Notes under the pieces: model-generated
The model's input: only the letters and a program-made list of their open reading frames with translations
Told to the model about the DNA's origin: nothing
Database searches by the model: none
In this document: piece by piece, positions 8,130 through 16,016 of the stretch
Numbering within the stretch: the stretch's first letter is position 1
Layout of the letters: the number at the start of each line of letters is the position of its first letter
Translations under genes and position numbers: made by a program
Origin: Lentisphaerae bacterium GWF2_50_93
GTDB lineage: Bacteria > Verrucomicrobiota > Lentisphaeria > Victivallales > GWF2-50-93
Length of the DNA: 51,881 bases
Direction: 5' to 3'
Assembly (NCBI GenBank): GCA_001804815.1
Contig: MHBI01000110.1
Span: 1 to 51,881 of the forward strand

Positions 8130-9479
8130 CTATTTCAAGAGCTCCTTTTCGGTCTCTGCAATCGACTCCTCTATTATGTCCATGCCTTTGATTGCTATCT
8201 CTTCGGGCATGATGATCGGCGGACTCATGCGCAGGATATGCCCGGCCGGTATCCATGCCAGCCCCTTCCTGAACGCTTTCTGGTAGACCATTTTTCCAGC
8301 TGCATCGAACGGTTCCTTGGTCTTCTTGTCTTTTACCAGCTCAACTCCGAGGAGGCATCCCTTGACACGGCAGTCGCCGACTATCTGATATTTTGTCGTC
8401 CAGTCAGCCATCTTCTTCCTGAAAACCTTTTCCAGATGCTGGGCGTGTTCCAGGAGATTCTCCTCTTCGATTACTTCGGTGCTGGCAAGGGCGGCTGCAC
8501 AGGCCATCGGGTTTCCGCCATAGCTGCTTGATGCCGATATTGACTCGAAGGATTTTGCATATTTCTCTCTCACCGCAACACATGTGACTGGGAATCCGTT
8601 CCCGAATCCTTTGCCTATTGACACTACATCAGGCACTACATTCCAGTGTTCCATGCAGAGCCATTTCCCTGTACGTCCCCAGCTTGTCAGGACTTCGTCT
8701 GCCATAAGGAGGATGTTCTTCCTTTCACATAAAGACTTCAGCTTCGGGAAGAAATCGTCCGGAGGAATGATCGAACCGCCCCAGCCCTGTATTGGCTCGA
8801 GTACGAAGGCCGCAACGCTTCCAACAGTCCCCCTGTCAAGGTATATCTCGTAGAATTCAATATATTTATCCGTGTCAATTGTTCCGTCAGCCTTGGTCCA
8901 GATAGGCCTGTAGGGATCCGGCCTTGGAACCATGTGCGAACCCGGAGCCCTGGTGGCGCCATATGCAGTGGATCTTATATGCCCCAGGGAGACGCCTCCG
9001 TATGTCTTCCCGTGGAAATCGTAGAATCCGGATACTAGTTCATGTTTTCCAGTGGCCGCCCTGCAAATTCTGAGACCTGCCTCGACAGCAGCCGTACCAC
9101 AGTCGTAGAGCTGGAACCCCTTGAGGTCGCCAGGCAGAATTGCGGCCAGCTTTTCGACAAGGCGCATCTTGATCTCCGTCGTGAAATCATGGCAGTTCAT
9201 GAGCTGGCCTGCGTATTTCGCAACCGCCTCGGAAATCTTCGGATGGCAATGCCCGAGGGTTGTGACATAGATTCCAGATGAGAAATCAATGTACCTGTTG
9301 CCGTCAACGTCCGTCAGCACATATCCCTTTCCGGACTCGAAGGCCACCGGGAAGAGCTTGACCTGCTCGCTCAGCCCCTTGAAATATTTCGTGCACCTGT
9401 TGTGATATTCAACTGACTTCGGACCCGGCACCACGGCACTCACAATCTCCGGAATCAACCCTTCTTCTTTTCTGCCCAT
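8130..9479 (-). CDS. Class III pyridoxal-phosphate aminotransferase
   Basis: A 449-residue fold-type I aminotransferase related to 4-aminobutyrate, ornithine and glutamate-1-semialdehyde enzymes. Visible hallmarks are GFYDFHGKTYGG (PLP ring stacking), LLMADEV with D261 contacting the pyridine nitrogen, and SIGKGFGNGFP with K290 as the Schiff-base lysine. The acceptor could be an omega-amino acid, an amino sugar or a cyclitol; the sequence does not decide. It is the first gene of the leftward operon, with a strong GGAAGGAG ribosome-binding site and a TATAAT box about 66 bp upstream that touches a palindromic operator. Control by the divergent DeoR protein is likely. Confidence 0.85.
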   Translation of the reverse strand: MGRKEEGLIPEIVSAVVPGPKSVEYHNRCTKYFKGLSEQVKLFPVAFESGKGYVLTDVDGNRYIDFSSGIYVTTLGHCHPKISEAVAKYAGQLMNCHDFTTEIKMRLVEKLAAILPGDLKGFQLYDCGTAAVEAGLRICRAATGKHELVSGFYDFHGKTYGGVSLGHIRSTAYGATRAPGSHMVPRPDPYRPIWTKADGTIDTDKYIEFYEIYLDRGTVGSVAAFVLEPIQGWGGSIIPPDDFFPKLKSLCERKNILLMADEVLTSWGRTGKWLCMEHWNVVPDVVSIGKGFGNGFPVTCVAVREKYAKSFESISASSSYGGNPMACAAALASTEVIEEENLLEHAQHLEKVFRKKMADWTTKYQIVGDCRVKGCLLGVELVKDKKTKEPFDAAGKMVYQKAFRKGLAWIPAGHILRMSPPIIMPEEIAIKGMDIIEESIAETEKELLK

Positions 9480-9530
9480 TGACCCACTCCTTCCCGTAAA
9501 ATATCGGTATTTGTTAAATTATGTTTATCT

Positions 9531-9545
9531 TGTTATTTCATAACA
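9531..9545. promoter_or_regulatory. Palindromic operator 1 (putative DeoR site)
   Basis: TGTTATTTCATAACA is a perfect inverted repeat (TGTTAT, 3-nt centre, ATAACA). It lies 52 bp upstream of the aminotransferase start and directly abuts the TATAAT box of the leftward promoter. A bound repressor there would block transcription. A near copy lies at 9622-9636. Confidence 0.6.
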
Positions 9546-9550
9546 TTATA
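9545..9550 (-). promoter_or_regulatory. -10 box of the leftward operon promoter
   Basis: TATAAT on the minus strand, preceded by TTGCAA at a 15-bp spacing, which is shorter than ideal. It is the best sigma-70-like match in the divergent gap and is immediately followed by operator 1. No transcription start can be shown from sequence alone. Confidence 0.45.
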
Positions 9551-9621
9551 TATTTAACAGCATGTTTGCAAGGTTAATTTTAATTATTTCTTTAAATTAT
9601 TCTTGAAATAGTTATTTTAAT

Positions 9622-9636
9622 TGTTATTTTGTAACA
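9622..9636. promoter_or_regulatory. Palindromic operator 2, adjoining the regulator start
   Basis: TGTTATTTTGTAACA matches operator 1 at 13 of 15 positions and is itself a near palindrome. It ends 2 nt before the ATG of the DeoR-family gene. Binding there would hinder transcription of, or ribosome access to, the regulator gene, which suggests autoregulation. Confidence 0.55.
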
Positions 9637-9638
9637 TC

Positions 9639-10391
9639 ATGAATTCAAGACAACAGAATCTATTGGAAAAACTTTCCAGGACGGGAAGGCTGGAGGCCGC
9701 TGAGGAGGCAGGCCTTCTCAATGTCTCAAACATGACCCTCTGGAGGGACTTCAAGTTTTTTGAGGAACAGGGCCTTGCACTCAGGACCCACGGGGGGATC
9801 ATTTCCGCGGCAAACGAACACCTGTCGTTCAACTGCATCTCCAAGGCCTCCGACTTCCAGAAGAAAATAGCGAAAACCGCAATCTCACTCATTCCTAGAA
9901 ACTCCACCATCATGCTGAGCGCCGGAACGACCACGCTGGAAATAGCAAGACAGCTCATTTCGTCAGGCAGACCGCCGATTACCATTGTAACAAACTCCCT
10001 CCTGGTGGCAGCCATCTTCTACAAGACAGACTTCAACGCCATACTGCTGGGCGGATCCCTGAGACGCAATTCCATGGATCTCACCGGTCCTCTTTCAGAA
10101 AAGAACCTTGATGAACTCCATATCGACATGCTTTTCACAGGATGCGACGGAGCCATTCCAGAAGAGGGATTCTTCACGTCCGACTTATCCATGGCGGAAT
10201 TGGAACGCAAGTCAGTCCAGAGGAGCAAGACTGTAGCCGTCGTCACAGAAAGCCGTAAATTCGGGAACAGTTCACTTGCGAAGTTCGCATCAGCCAAGGA
10301 TGTGCAGACAGTCATAACAGACAGGGATTTGTCCAATGCGGATAGGACAATGCTGGAGAAAAGCAAAATAAGGGTTCTGATGGCGCATTGA
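9639..10391 (+). CDS. DeoR-family transcriptional regulator
   Basis: A 250-residue repressor. An N-terminal winged helix (AAEEAGLLNVSNMTLWRDF, then LRTHGG) is followed by the DeoR sensor domain, with the ribose-phosphate-isomerase-like motifs SAGTTTLEIARQL, TNSLLVA, LLGGSLRR and FTGCDG. DeoR proteins usually sense a phosphorylated sugar, which fits a kinase in the divergent operon. I chose ATG at 9639 because the upstream TTG at 9621 would put coding sequence across operator 2. No clear Shine-Dalgarno precedes it, so the mRNA may be leaderless or poorly translated. Its targets are probably the leftward operon and itself, with a possible third site at 28034. Confidence 0.85.
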   Translation: MNSRQQNLLEKLSRTGRLEAAEEAGLLNVSNMTLWRDFKFFEEQGLALRTHGGIISAANEHLSFNCISKASDFQKKIAKTAISLIPRNSTIMLSAGTTTLEIARQLISSGRPPITIVTNSLLVAAIFYKTDFNAILLGGSLRRNSMDLTGPLSEKNLDELHIDMLFTGCDGAIPEEGFFTSDLSMAELERKSVQRSKTVAVVTESRKFGNSSLAKFASAKDVQTVITDRDLSNADRTMLEKSKIRVLMAH

Positions 10392-10673
10392 ACAATCTGC
10401 AACAGCGAGACACGTAAAGATGCCAGAGATTCCACAGGACAACAGACAGGACAAGCCTTTCACCTCCCTATGATGTGCGCCTCTCAGGCAATTGTATTTT
10501 TTTTCGTGTCATTCGTGCCTGCCACGCCGTAGCCTTGCGCTTAGTCGGGTATTTCGTGTTTAATCTTTTTCAGTGTATTCAGTTGTTCTGTGGTTGAAAT
10601 CTTTTGGTTGTCGCGCAAGCTGCGCCAGGTCATCTGTAATTATGTTTCAAAGGAGTCAAGAAAGAAGTTTCTG
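10392..10673. other. Spacer after the regulator: weak terminator and low-complexity motif
   Basis: No gene is visible. At 10479-10504 a small stem (GCCT/AGGC) is followed 7 nt later by eight Ts, a weak candidate terminator for the DeoR gene. From about 10505 to 10610 the minus strand has loosely repeated words (ACACGAA, ACACTGAA, ACAGAAC), a degenerate filler also common in other PVC and environmental genomes. At 10613-10625 GCGCA/TGCGC forms a 5-bp stem. Confidence 0.4.
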
Positions 10674-11123
10674 CTAAATATCCTGTTCCACCAGCACAAA
10701 TGCCTTGCTTATTTCCTCTGGAATCGCTGACGGGCGTCCGCTTTTGGCGTTCACAAAAACCCAGTCGGTCTCCCCTCTTACGAGAAGTTTTCCGTCGGAC
10801 GCCCTCATGAACTTGTATCGGCGCATTGATCTGGCCCGGCCAAAATCGACGATCCATGTCCTGATATTGAGAGTATCTCCAGGGAACGCCGGCCATAGGT
10901 ATTCCACCTTGTGGGAGCGCACGACCCATGTGCATCCGGACTTTAGCATCGCATCCATGCATCCGGCAGATTTGAAATGCATTACGGCTACATCCTGCAT
11001 CCACTGGATGAAAGCCACGTTGTTGACATGCCCGTTCCCGTCTATCGCACCTTCCGGAACAGTCATCTCATGGACGAATACGGCTTTTTGTGAAAGCTCT
11101 GAATTATTGTCTTGGTTTTTCAT
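10674..11123 (-). CDS. Acyl-CoA thioesterase, 4HBT/YbgC family (hotdog fold)
   Basis: A 149-residue single hotdog domain. The family's active-site loop is DGNGHVNNVAFIQWMQD, with D28 in the usual Asp position followed by the helix. Later strands WVVRSHKVEYLWPAFPGDTL and ETDWVFVN are standard for the family. It should hydrolyse a small-molecule or fatty acyl-CoA in the cytoplasm. Length is typical. Its start codon overlaps, on the other strand, the first codon of the MarC-like fragment (CATG at 11121-11124). It is not clearly part of either flanking operon. Confidence 0.8.
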   Translation of the reverse strand: MKNQDNNSELSQKAVFVHEMTVPEGAIDGNGHVNNVAFIQWMQDVAVMHFKSAGCMDAMLKSGCTWVVRSHKVEYLWPAFPGDTLNIRTWIVDFGRARSMRRYKFMRASDGKLLVRGETDWVFVNAKSGRPSAIPEEISKAFVLVEQDI

Positions 11124-11280
11124 GGGATATGAAAACTATTCCCTGAAAGTTGCAGGAGGGGTGATTCTTTTCATCATCGGGCCGCTCATTAGGATTACGG
11201 GGCTCGCAGTCGCGGCAGTTGCGGTGCAGATGATTCTGAACGGCATAGGCGAATGGTTCCACGTAATCGCCGGCAAATAA
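11122..11280 (+). pseudogene. C-terminal fragment of a MarC-family membrane protein
   Basis: A 52-codon frame from ATG 11122 ends TAA 11280. It reads like the final transmembrane helix of MarC/UPF0056 proteins: GGVILFIIGPLIRITGL followed by AVAAVAVQMILNGI. An intact MarC protein has about 200 residues and six helices. The preceding 150 codons are absent because the thioesterase gene occupies that DNA on the opposite strand. It is therefore likely the tail of a gene truncated by rearrangement. A short, genuine one- or two-helix protein cannot be excluded. Confidence 0.55.
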
Positions 11281-11292
11281 GCCTTATCTCTA

Positions 11293-12111
11293 TCAGGTCT
11301 CCCTGAAGTCTTCAGGCGACTGTCCCGTCGCTTTTTTTATGCATCTGGAAAAATAGTTCGGATCGCACCATCCGCATCTCCTCGCAATTTTTGAAATATT
11401 TTCGTCGCTGTATTTCAGCTGTGACAGGGCATTCTGCACTCTCAGGTTTATTATGTAGTTCACAGGAGCTATGGCCATGTTCTTGTGAAAACGGCGGGAG
11501 AAGACAGACCTGTCCATCATTACCCTGTCAGCAAGAAGTTCGACTCCGAGCATTGGGTTGTTCCATTCCTTGTGGATAATGTTTATGGATTCCACTACCT
11601 GGACGTCCTGCGGATTTCCTGTCCTCCGGCTTCCCGCCGCATAGGAGAGAAGCTTGAAAGCCACGGCGCTTGCAAAACGTTCACATGCGGGATTGCCTGT
11701 TTCTGATATCGCCTTTTCAAGTTCTTCGAATATTTCAATTGGTGCGGGACCGGCCTCGTAAATATCCGAACGCGCCAGACCAAACCCTGTTGTTATTGAT
11801 ACAGCAAGAGGCCCGTCCATTGTCCACCAGCGGTATTCCCATTCGGTGTCAAGCGCATGTACATCGTGTGTCATACCGGGGAAATATATTGCAATCTTTC
11901 CCGGTTCCAGCTTCCGTTCCAGACCGTCCATCACCAAAGCGCCAGTTCCCCTTATGCCCCAGAATATCTGGATAAAAGGCTTCACAGCCGGTTTCTCGAA
12001 AGAACCCGGCTGAACAATATAATGTCCTGCGCTCCTGGCCCCGAAAGGGATTTTTTCCGACGGGGCCAGCAGCGATGCCCGATAAGTTCCATGCTTGTAT
12101 TGTGTAATCAC
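11293..12111 (-). CDS. AraC-family transcriptional regulator (cupin sensor + two HTH)
   Basis: A 272-residue regulator. Residues about 40-110 form a cupin-like sensor (FIQIFWGIRGTGALVM, then IAIYFPGMTHDVHAL). The last 100 residues are the AraC DNA-binding domain, with VELLADRVMMDRSVFSRRF as the first helix-turn-helix and ISKIARRCGWCDPNYFSR as the second. The start is GTG at 12111, because no in-frame ATG lies near and the overlapping ATG is followed at once by a stop. It diverges from the GH4 gene, its probable target. It is a paralogue of the regulator at 13631-14467. Confidence 0.85.
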   Translation of the reverse strand: MITQYKHGTYRASLLAPSEKIPFGARSAGHYIVQPGSFEKPAVKPFIQIFWGIRGTGALVMDGLERKLEPGKIAIYFPGMTHDVHALDTEWEYRWWTMDGPLAVSITTGFGLARSDIYEAGPAPIEIFEELEKAISETGNPACERFASAVAFKLLSYAAGSRRTGNPQDVQVVESINIIHKEWNNPMLGVELLADRVMMDRSVFSRRFHKNMAIAPVNYIINLRVQNALSQLKYSDENISKIARRCGWCDPNYFSRCIKKATGQSPEDFRET

Positions 12112-12141
12112 ATTAATCCAGCAACTGTCACGTTATTCTTC

Positions 12142-12171
12142 TTGCATTGCATATGATAATACTGTTATAAT
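12142..12171 (+). promoter_or_regulatory. Promoter of the GH4 gene
   Basis: TTGCAT (12142-12147) and TATAAT (12166-12171) separated by 18 bp, pointing to the GH4 gene that starts 63 bp further on. The DNA between this and the AraC gene is the natural place for activator binding. Confidence 0.55.
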
Positions 12172-12234
12172 ATACGCATGATAAAATTATTCGCAAACAC
12201 AAATATGCTATAACTGCAAGGAGAAACAGAGAAG

Positions 12235-13608
12235 ATGAAAGGTCCAAAAGTAGTTCTGATCGGAGCGGGAAGCGCATTCTTCGGACGCCAGACAATATGG
12301 AGCATGGTCATGAAGGAGGCACTGTGCGGCGGGACTCTGGCTCTGGTGGATTGTGACAGCGAGAAACTGGGATGGATGACCAAGATTGCGAAAAACTGCA
12401 TCAAGGAGAAAAAGGTATCCCTGAAAATCGAAGCGAGCACTGACAGGAAAGACGTCCTTAAAAACGCTGACTTTGTAATACTTGCCTTTGCCAACGAAGG
12501 CGTGAAGCTCCGCGGGAATGATGCCGATATAAGCACGAAACACGGGATGACAATGTGTTCGGCGGATACTGTAGGGGCCGGCGGGATCATGCGTACAATC
12601 AGGGAAGTCCCGCGCCAGAATGAAATAATGAGGGATGTGGAAAAACTGTGTCCTGACGCATGGGTTATAAACTGGGTGAACCCCACCTGCGCAATGGGGA
12701 TAGCGATGATGCGTAATTTCCCGAAAATAAAATCAATGGCCATATGTGACGGACCGCACAATCCAAGGTTCGACGATACCCTGATTGTCAATGCCGGACT
12801 GGTTAAGACCGCCGAAGAAATAACGGATGAGCTACGCAGTAAAGTGAAAATCCGCTCCGGAGGCATAAATCACTTCAACTGGCTTTTGGAGATGACATAC
12901 GAAGGAAGGGATTTGACGCCGCTCATCAAGGCGGGACTTAAAAAAGCCAGCCAGGCCGAACACGTTGCAGCCTCGGAAGACGGTAAAATCGCCCGTACAA
13001 ACAGGATAGCCTCACAGCTTGCGGATGTCATAGGATATGTCCCGAAGTGCACCTGGCATACACAGGAATACCTGCCGTATTTCCAAGGTCATGACGTTGA
13101 CAAGGAAAACGCTCTCACCATACAGAAATGGAACATTGGAATGAGACGCCAATGGATGGACGACTGCCGAAAGGACATGCAGGACATCGCATCCGGGAAA
13201 AGGAAGATCTCCGACTTCCTGAAAAAGACATCTGCGGATCATGCGAGCGACATCATTGAATCCATGTGGACAGGCAAACTCAAGAAATTCTACATCAATG
13301 TAAAGAACAACGGCGCCATAACAAACTTGACAGACGACGCCTATGTCGAAGTTCCGTGCATAGTGAATATGAATGCTGTCATGCCGCTTCCTTTCGGCCC
13401 GCTACCAAGACCCATCCTCGGTTATGTACAGAGAATTCTGGACGAACATGAGCTTGCTGTCGATGCTGCCGTCACATGCGACCGCAAGACCCTTCTGCAG
13501 GCGTTTCTTGCCAGCATGGTCACAGTAAGCATTGCGGACGCCAAAAACTGCATGGAGGAAATGCTGGATAGCGAGAGGAAATATCTGCCGGCAAAATGGT
13601 TCAGGTAA
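12235..13608 (+). CDS. Glycoside hydrolase family 4 enzyme
   Basis: A 457-residue NAD-dependent glycosidase of the family that includes alpha-galactosidase MelA, alpha-glucosidase AglA and 6-phospho-glycosidases. The N-terminal dinucleotide motif is VVLIGAGSAFFG. VINWVNPT is the conserved substrate/NAD segment. The metal-site residues appear as C171 (AICDGPHNP) and H213 (GGINHFNWLL). These enzymes cleave by oxidation-elimination with NAD and Mn, in the cytoplasm. Length is normal. Which sugar or phospho-sugar is cut is not evident. It is divergent from one AraC regulator and convergent with the other (22 bp apart). Confidence 0.85.
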   Translation: MKGPKVVLIGAGSAFFGRQTIWSMVMKEALCGGTLALVDCDSEKLGWMTKIAKNCIKEKKVSLKIEASTDRKDVLKNADFVILAFANEGVKLRGNDADISTKHGMTMCSADTVGAGGIMRTIREVPRQNEIMRDVEKLCPDAWVINWVNPTCAMGIAMMRNFPKIKSMAICDGPHNPRFDDTLIVNAGLVKTAEEITDELRSKVKIRSGGINHFNWLLEMTYEGRDLTPLIKAGLKKASQAEHVAASEDGKIARTNRIASQLADVIGYVPKCTWHTQEYLPYFQGHDVDKENALTIQKWNIGMRRQWMDDCRKDMQDIASGKRKISDFLKKTSADHASDIIESMWTGKLKKFYINVKNNGAITNLTDDAYVEVPCIVNMNAVMPLPFGPLPRPILGYVQRILDEHELAVDAAVTCDRKTLLQAFLASMVTVSIADAKNCMEEMLDSERKYLPAKWFR

Positions 13609-13630
13609 GTTATCCAGGAAAACTATGGTG

Positions 13631-14467
13631 CTAGAAGCGGGGTTCCTTGCCCTTTCTGAACTCGCTTGCGGAAATACCCATTTCCTTCTGCAGGCAGTGG
13701 GCGAGATAAGAAGCTGAAGCAAACCCGCAGTCCTCCGCTATCTGGGCAACCGGCAGACTGGTCTTCCTAAGCAAAGACAGGGCTTTCTGGAAACGAAGGG
13801 TTTGAAGGTACCTGGTAAGGGTAACCTCCCTGGCTTCTGAGAAGCTCCTGCTCAAATGGTTCCGGTTGACATTCAGAATCTTGGCAAGCCTATTGATGTT
13901 GAAAGACGGATCACTGAAATTTTCGGTCATGCATTCAATGCAGCGGTGCGCCAGTACAGGCTCCTGACGTCTGGAAGTTGCAGGATCAGTCGCCATAACA
14001 AGTATTTCGTAGGCCAGGGAGGAAGCCAGCCTCTGGCGGTCAGGCATCTGTATTTCCATCGCAAGCTTTTCAAAAAGAGACTGCGGGCATTCTCCGACAA
14101 AACGCGGTTCGCGCCGAATGCCCATGACCTCTATCATTTCATTGAGCAAAGGTCCGGAGACTGTCATCCACATGCATTCCCAGGGCAGGCGCCGGTAACT
14201 TATCCTATGCACATCACCCGGCAGGTAGAAACATATTTCACCTGGACGGAGCAGATGCTCTTTGTCTTCAATGACAAAAGTGCCGTTGCCGGTCACCCCC
14301 CAGAAAAGTTCAAGAAGCGGCCGGGGTGGGACTTCTGACTTCCATCCGTCATCCTTTTGCAGAATGAAGCTGCCGCAGCCTATGGCGCTTACCGGGAGCG
14401 GCAGGACTTCGCGTCTCCTTTCCAAGGGCCTGTAGTAGGATGGAAAATTGTTGTTCTTAGTGTGCAT
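13631..14467 (-). CDS. AraC-family transcriptional regulator, paralogue of the previous one
   Basis: A 278-residue regulator with the same layout as 11293-12111: a cupin sensor (LELFWGVTGNGTFVIED, then ICFYLPGDVHRISY) and a C-terminal AraC domain (INRLAKILNVNRNHLSRSF; VAQIAEDCGFASASYLAHC). The two proteins share the FWG-x-x-G-x-G core and the W...GPL segment, which shows common descent. The ATG start at 14467 lies 200 bp from the divergent oligogalacturonate-lyase-like gene, its likely target. Activation in response to a sugar is usual for the family but not shown here. Confidence 0.85.
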   Translation of the reverse strand: MHTKNNNFPSYYRPLERRREVLPLPVSAIGCGSFILQKDDGWKSEVPPRPLLELFWGVTGNGTFVIEDKEHLLRPGEICFYLPGDVHRISYRRLPWECMWMTVSGPLLNEMIEVMGIRREPRFVGECPQSLFEKLAMEIQMPDRQRLASSLAYEILVMATDPATSRRQEPVLAHRCIECMTENFSDPSFNINRLAKILNVNRNHLSRSFSEAREVTLTRYLQTLRFQKALSLLRKTSLPVAQIAEDCGFASASYLAHCLQKEMGISASEFRKGKEPRF

Positions 14468-14557
14468 GGTTATAACATATCCGCATCAAACGGGGCAGTC
14501 AAACCTGTTACGCTACAAAAGTGCAAGCAATCGCTACAAGTTTGAATATCAATCATA

Positions 14558-14586
14558 TTGCATGCCCAGCCACATTATTATATAAT
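14558..14586 (+). promoter_or_regulatory. Promoter of the 14.7-27.8 kb operon
   Basis: TTGCAT (14558-14563) and TATAAT (14581-14586) at the ideal 17-bp spacing, 82 bp upstream of the lyase-like start. It has the same -35 hexamer as the promoter in front of the GH4 gene, and likewise lies between a catabolic gene and a divergent AraC gene. Confidence 0.6.
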
Positions 14587-14668
14587 TGGTTACGTGAAAG
14601 GAAGAGCTCAAGGGAAGTTGAGTTTTGGATATTGAATGTTCATAAATCAGGGAATCCGGTGAAAATAT

Positions 14669-15988
14669 ATGAAAATCAGGACCGATCTGCTGGACAAGAA
14701 TTCCGCAAAAGGGATCGAAGTGCTTCAACTGACCTCGGACAAGGATGTCACCGGCTCCCACGTCTACATGGAAGCGCAGATATTCACTCCGGATTCAAAA
14801 CGATTCGTACTTCACCGTTCCGCCAATTCACATGGCAGCAATCACCACGACCCGAAACACCAGTACCTGGTCTGCGATATTGAGGACGGCTGCCGCCTGA
14901 CTCCAATAACTGAAGAAATCGGAGCGACAGCGCCATCCGTGACACCAGACGGACAATTCATGTACTACTTCGTAAATGAAACCGAGATCAACGGGGGGCG
15001 CCTGATCCTCAAGCGGGTCAGATTGGATGGCAGCGACCGCGGGACCATCATGGTTGTGGACACGGAACTGCCAGGCACTCGGTTCCGTCCCAGCCGCATA
15101 TATTCCCTGTCCACCATTTCTTCCGATGGAAAAAGACTGGCCCTGCCTGCCTTCATGGGAGATGGGCAGACGGCGGAAATGCCTCCTTTTGGCATGATGG
15201 TATTTGATTTGGATAATGCAAATGTCCAGCTGGTGATCAGCGGGCCGACATGGTGCAATATGCATCCGCAGTACTCACGCTCGCTGAATCCGGAGGAAAG
15301 TCATGACATACTTATCCAGGAAGCGCACAGCTATGCGGCCAATGCCTCCGGCGAGATCACAAGCAAACCGGACGGGAAGGGAACAGATATCCATGTAATC
15401 CGTGACGACGGCACAAACTTCCGCACCATGCCCTGGGGACGCGACGGCAATGAGCGCTGCCAGGGGCATCAGTGCTGGCGTGGAAGAAGTCATTGGGCCA
15501 TCACCAGTACGCATACGCATCAGCCGCCTGAAGCCCAGCTGATAGAGGGGCTTGCTGTGCCTGATGCGGGACATCTTGGACTTAAGACTCCCGAGGCTGT
15601 GAGGAATGAACTAAGCCGTGAGTTCCCCTCCAAATATTTCTATCAGATCACTCCCGGCGCTTCCGGATCGTCAAACCATATTTCGCAAGCACCGTTGACC
15701 GTGAAGTCATATTTCTACCACTTTGCAACTGACATCGAAGGCCGCAGAATTATAACCGATGCCGCTCCGCTGGACAATGGCGGACGTATTTTCGTAGCCG
15801 AATTGGGAGAGGCAGGGAAGGACCCGCTGAAAAATTTCCGTCTCCTGCTGAATCCGCATAACGGCCCTTATTCAAAAACTCCGGAGAGCTGCCATATCCA
15901 TCCGTTTCTGTCCCCCGATGGCACGATGGCCTTTTTCAACTCGGACGAATCAGGAATATCGCAGGCATACATGATCCGAGGATTATGA
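14669..15988 (+). CDS. Oligogalacturonate lyase-like (PL22-type) beta-propeller protein
   Basis: A 439-residue seven-bladed beta-propeller with repeated SPDG-type blade ends (SVTPDGQFMYYF, ISSDGKRLALP, HPFLSPDGTMAFF). Near the C-terminus, H409 and H411 in ESCHIHPFLSPDG match the Mn-binding His pair of oligogalacturonate lyase Ogl, and H337 (SSNHIS) may be the third metal His. Ogl cleaves short unsaturated uronate oligomers in the cytoplasm by beta-elimination; no signal peptide is seen here, consistent with that. The real substrate may be another uronate. First gene of the rightward operon. Confidence 0.65.
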   Translation: MKIRTDLLDKNSAKGIEVLQLTSDKDVTGSHVYMEAQIFTPDSKRFVLHRSANSHGSNHHDPKHQYLVCDIEDGCRLTPITEEIGATAPSVTPDGQFMYYFVNETEINGGRLILKRVRLDGSDRGTIMVVDTELPGTRFRPSRIYSLSTISSDGKRLALPAFMGDGQTAEMPPFGMMVFDLDNANVQLVISGPTWCNMHPQYSRSLNPEESHDILIQEAHSYAANASGEITSKPDGKGTDIHVIRDDGTNFRTMPWGRDGNERCQGHQCWRGRSHWAITSTHTHQPPEAQLIEGLAVPDAGHLGLKTPEAVRNELSREFPSKYFYQITPGASGSSNHISQAPLTVKSYFYHFATDIEGRRIITDAAPLDNGGRIFVAELGEAGKDPLKNFRLLLNPHNGPYSKTPESCHIHPFLSPDGTMAFFNSDESGISQAYMIRGL

Positions 15989-16016
15989 GCCCTAGTATTA
16001 AAAAAAGGATAAAGGA

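Noticed and set aside
7210..8531. Long plus-strand frames (242 and 232 codons) opposite the oxidoreductase and aminotransferase genes
   Set aside because: They are antisense shadows. The minus-strand proteins have complete family motifs, and the plus-strand products show none.
9621..9638. Upstream TTG start for the DeoR gene
   Set aside because: It would make operator 2 coding; the ATG at 9639 gives the family's normal N-terminus.
12165..12866. A 233-codon minus-strand frame opposite the GH4 gene
   Set aside because: It covers the GH4 coding motifs on the other strand and resembles no protein.
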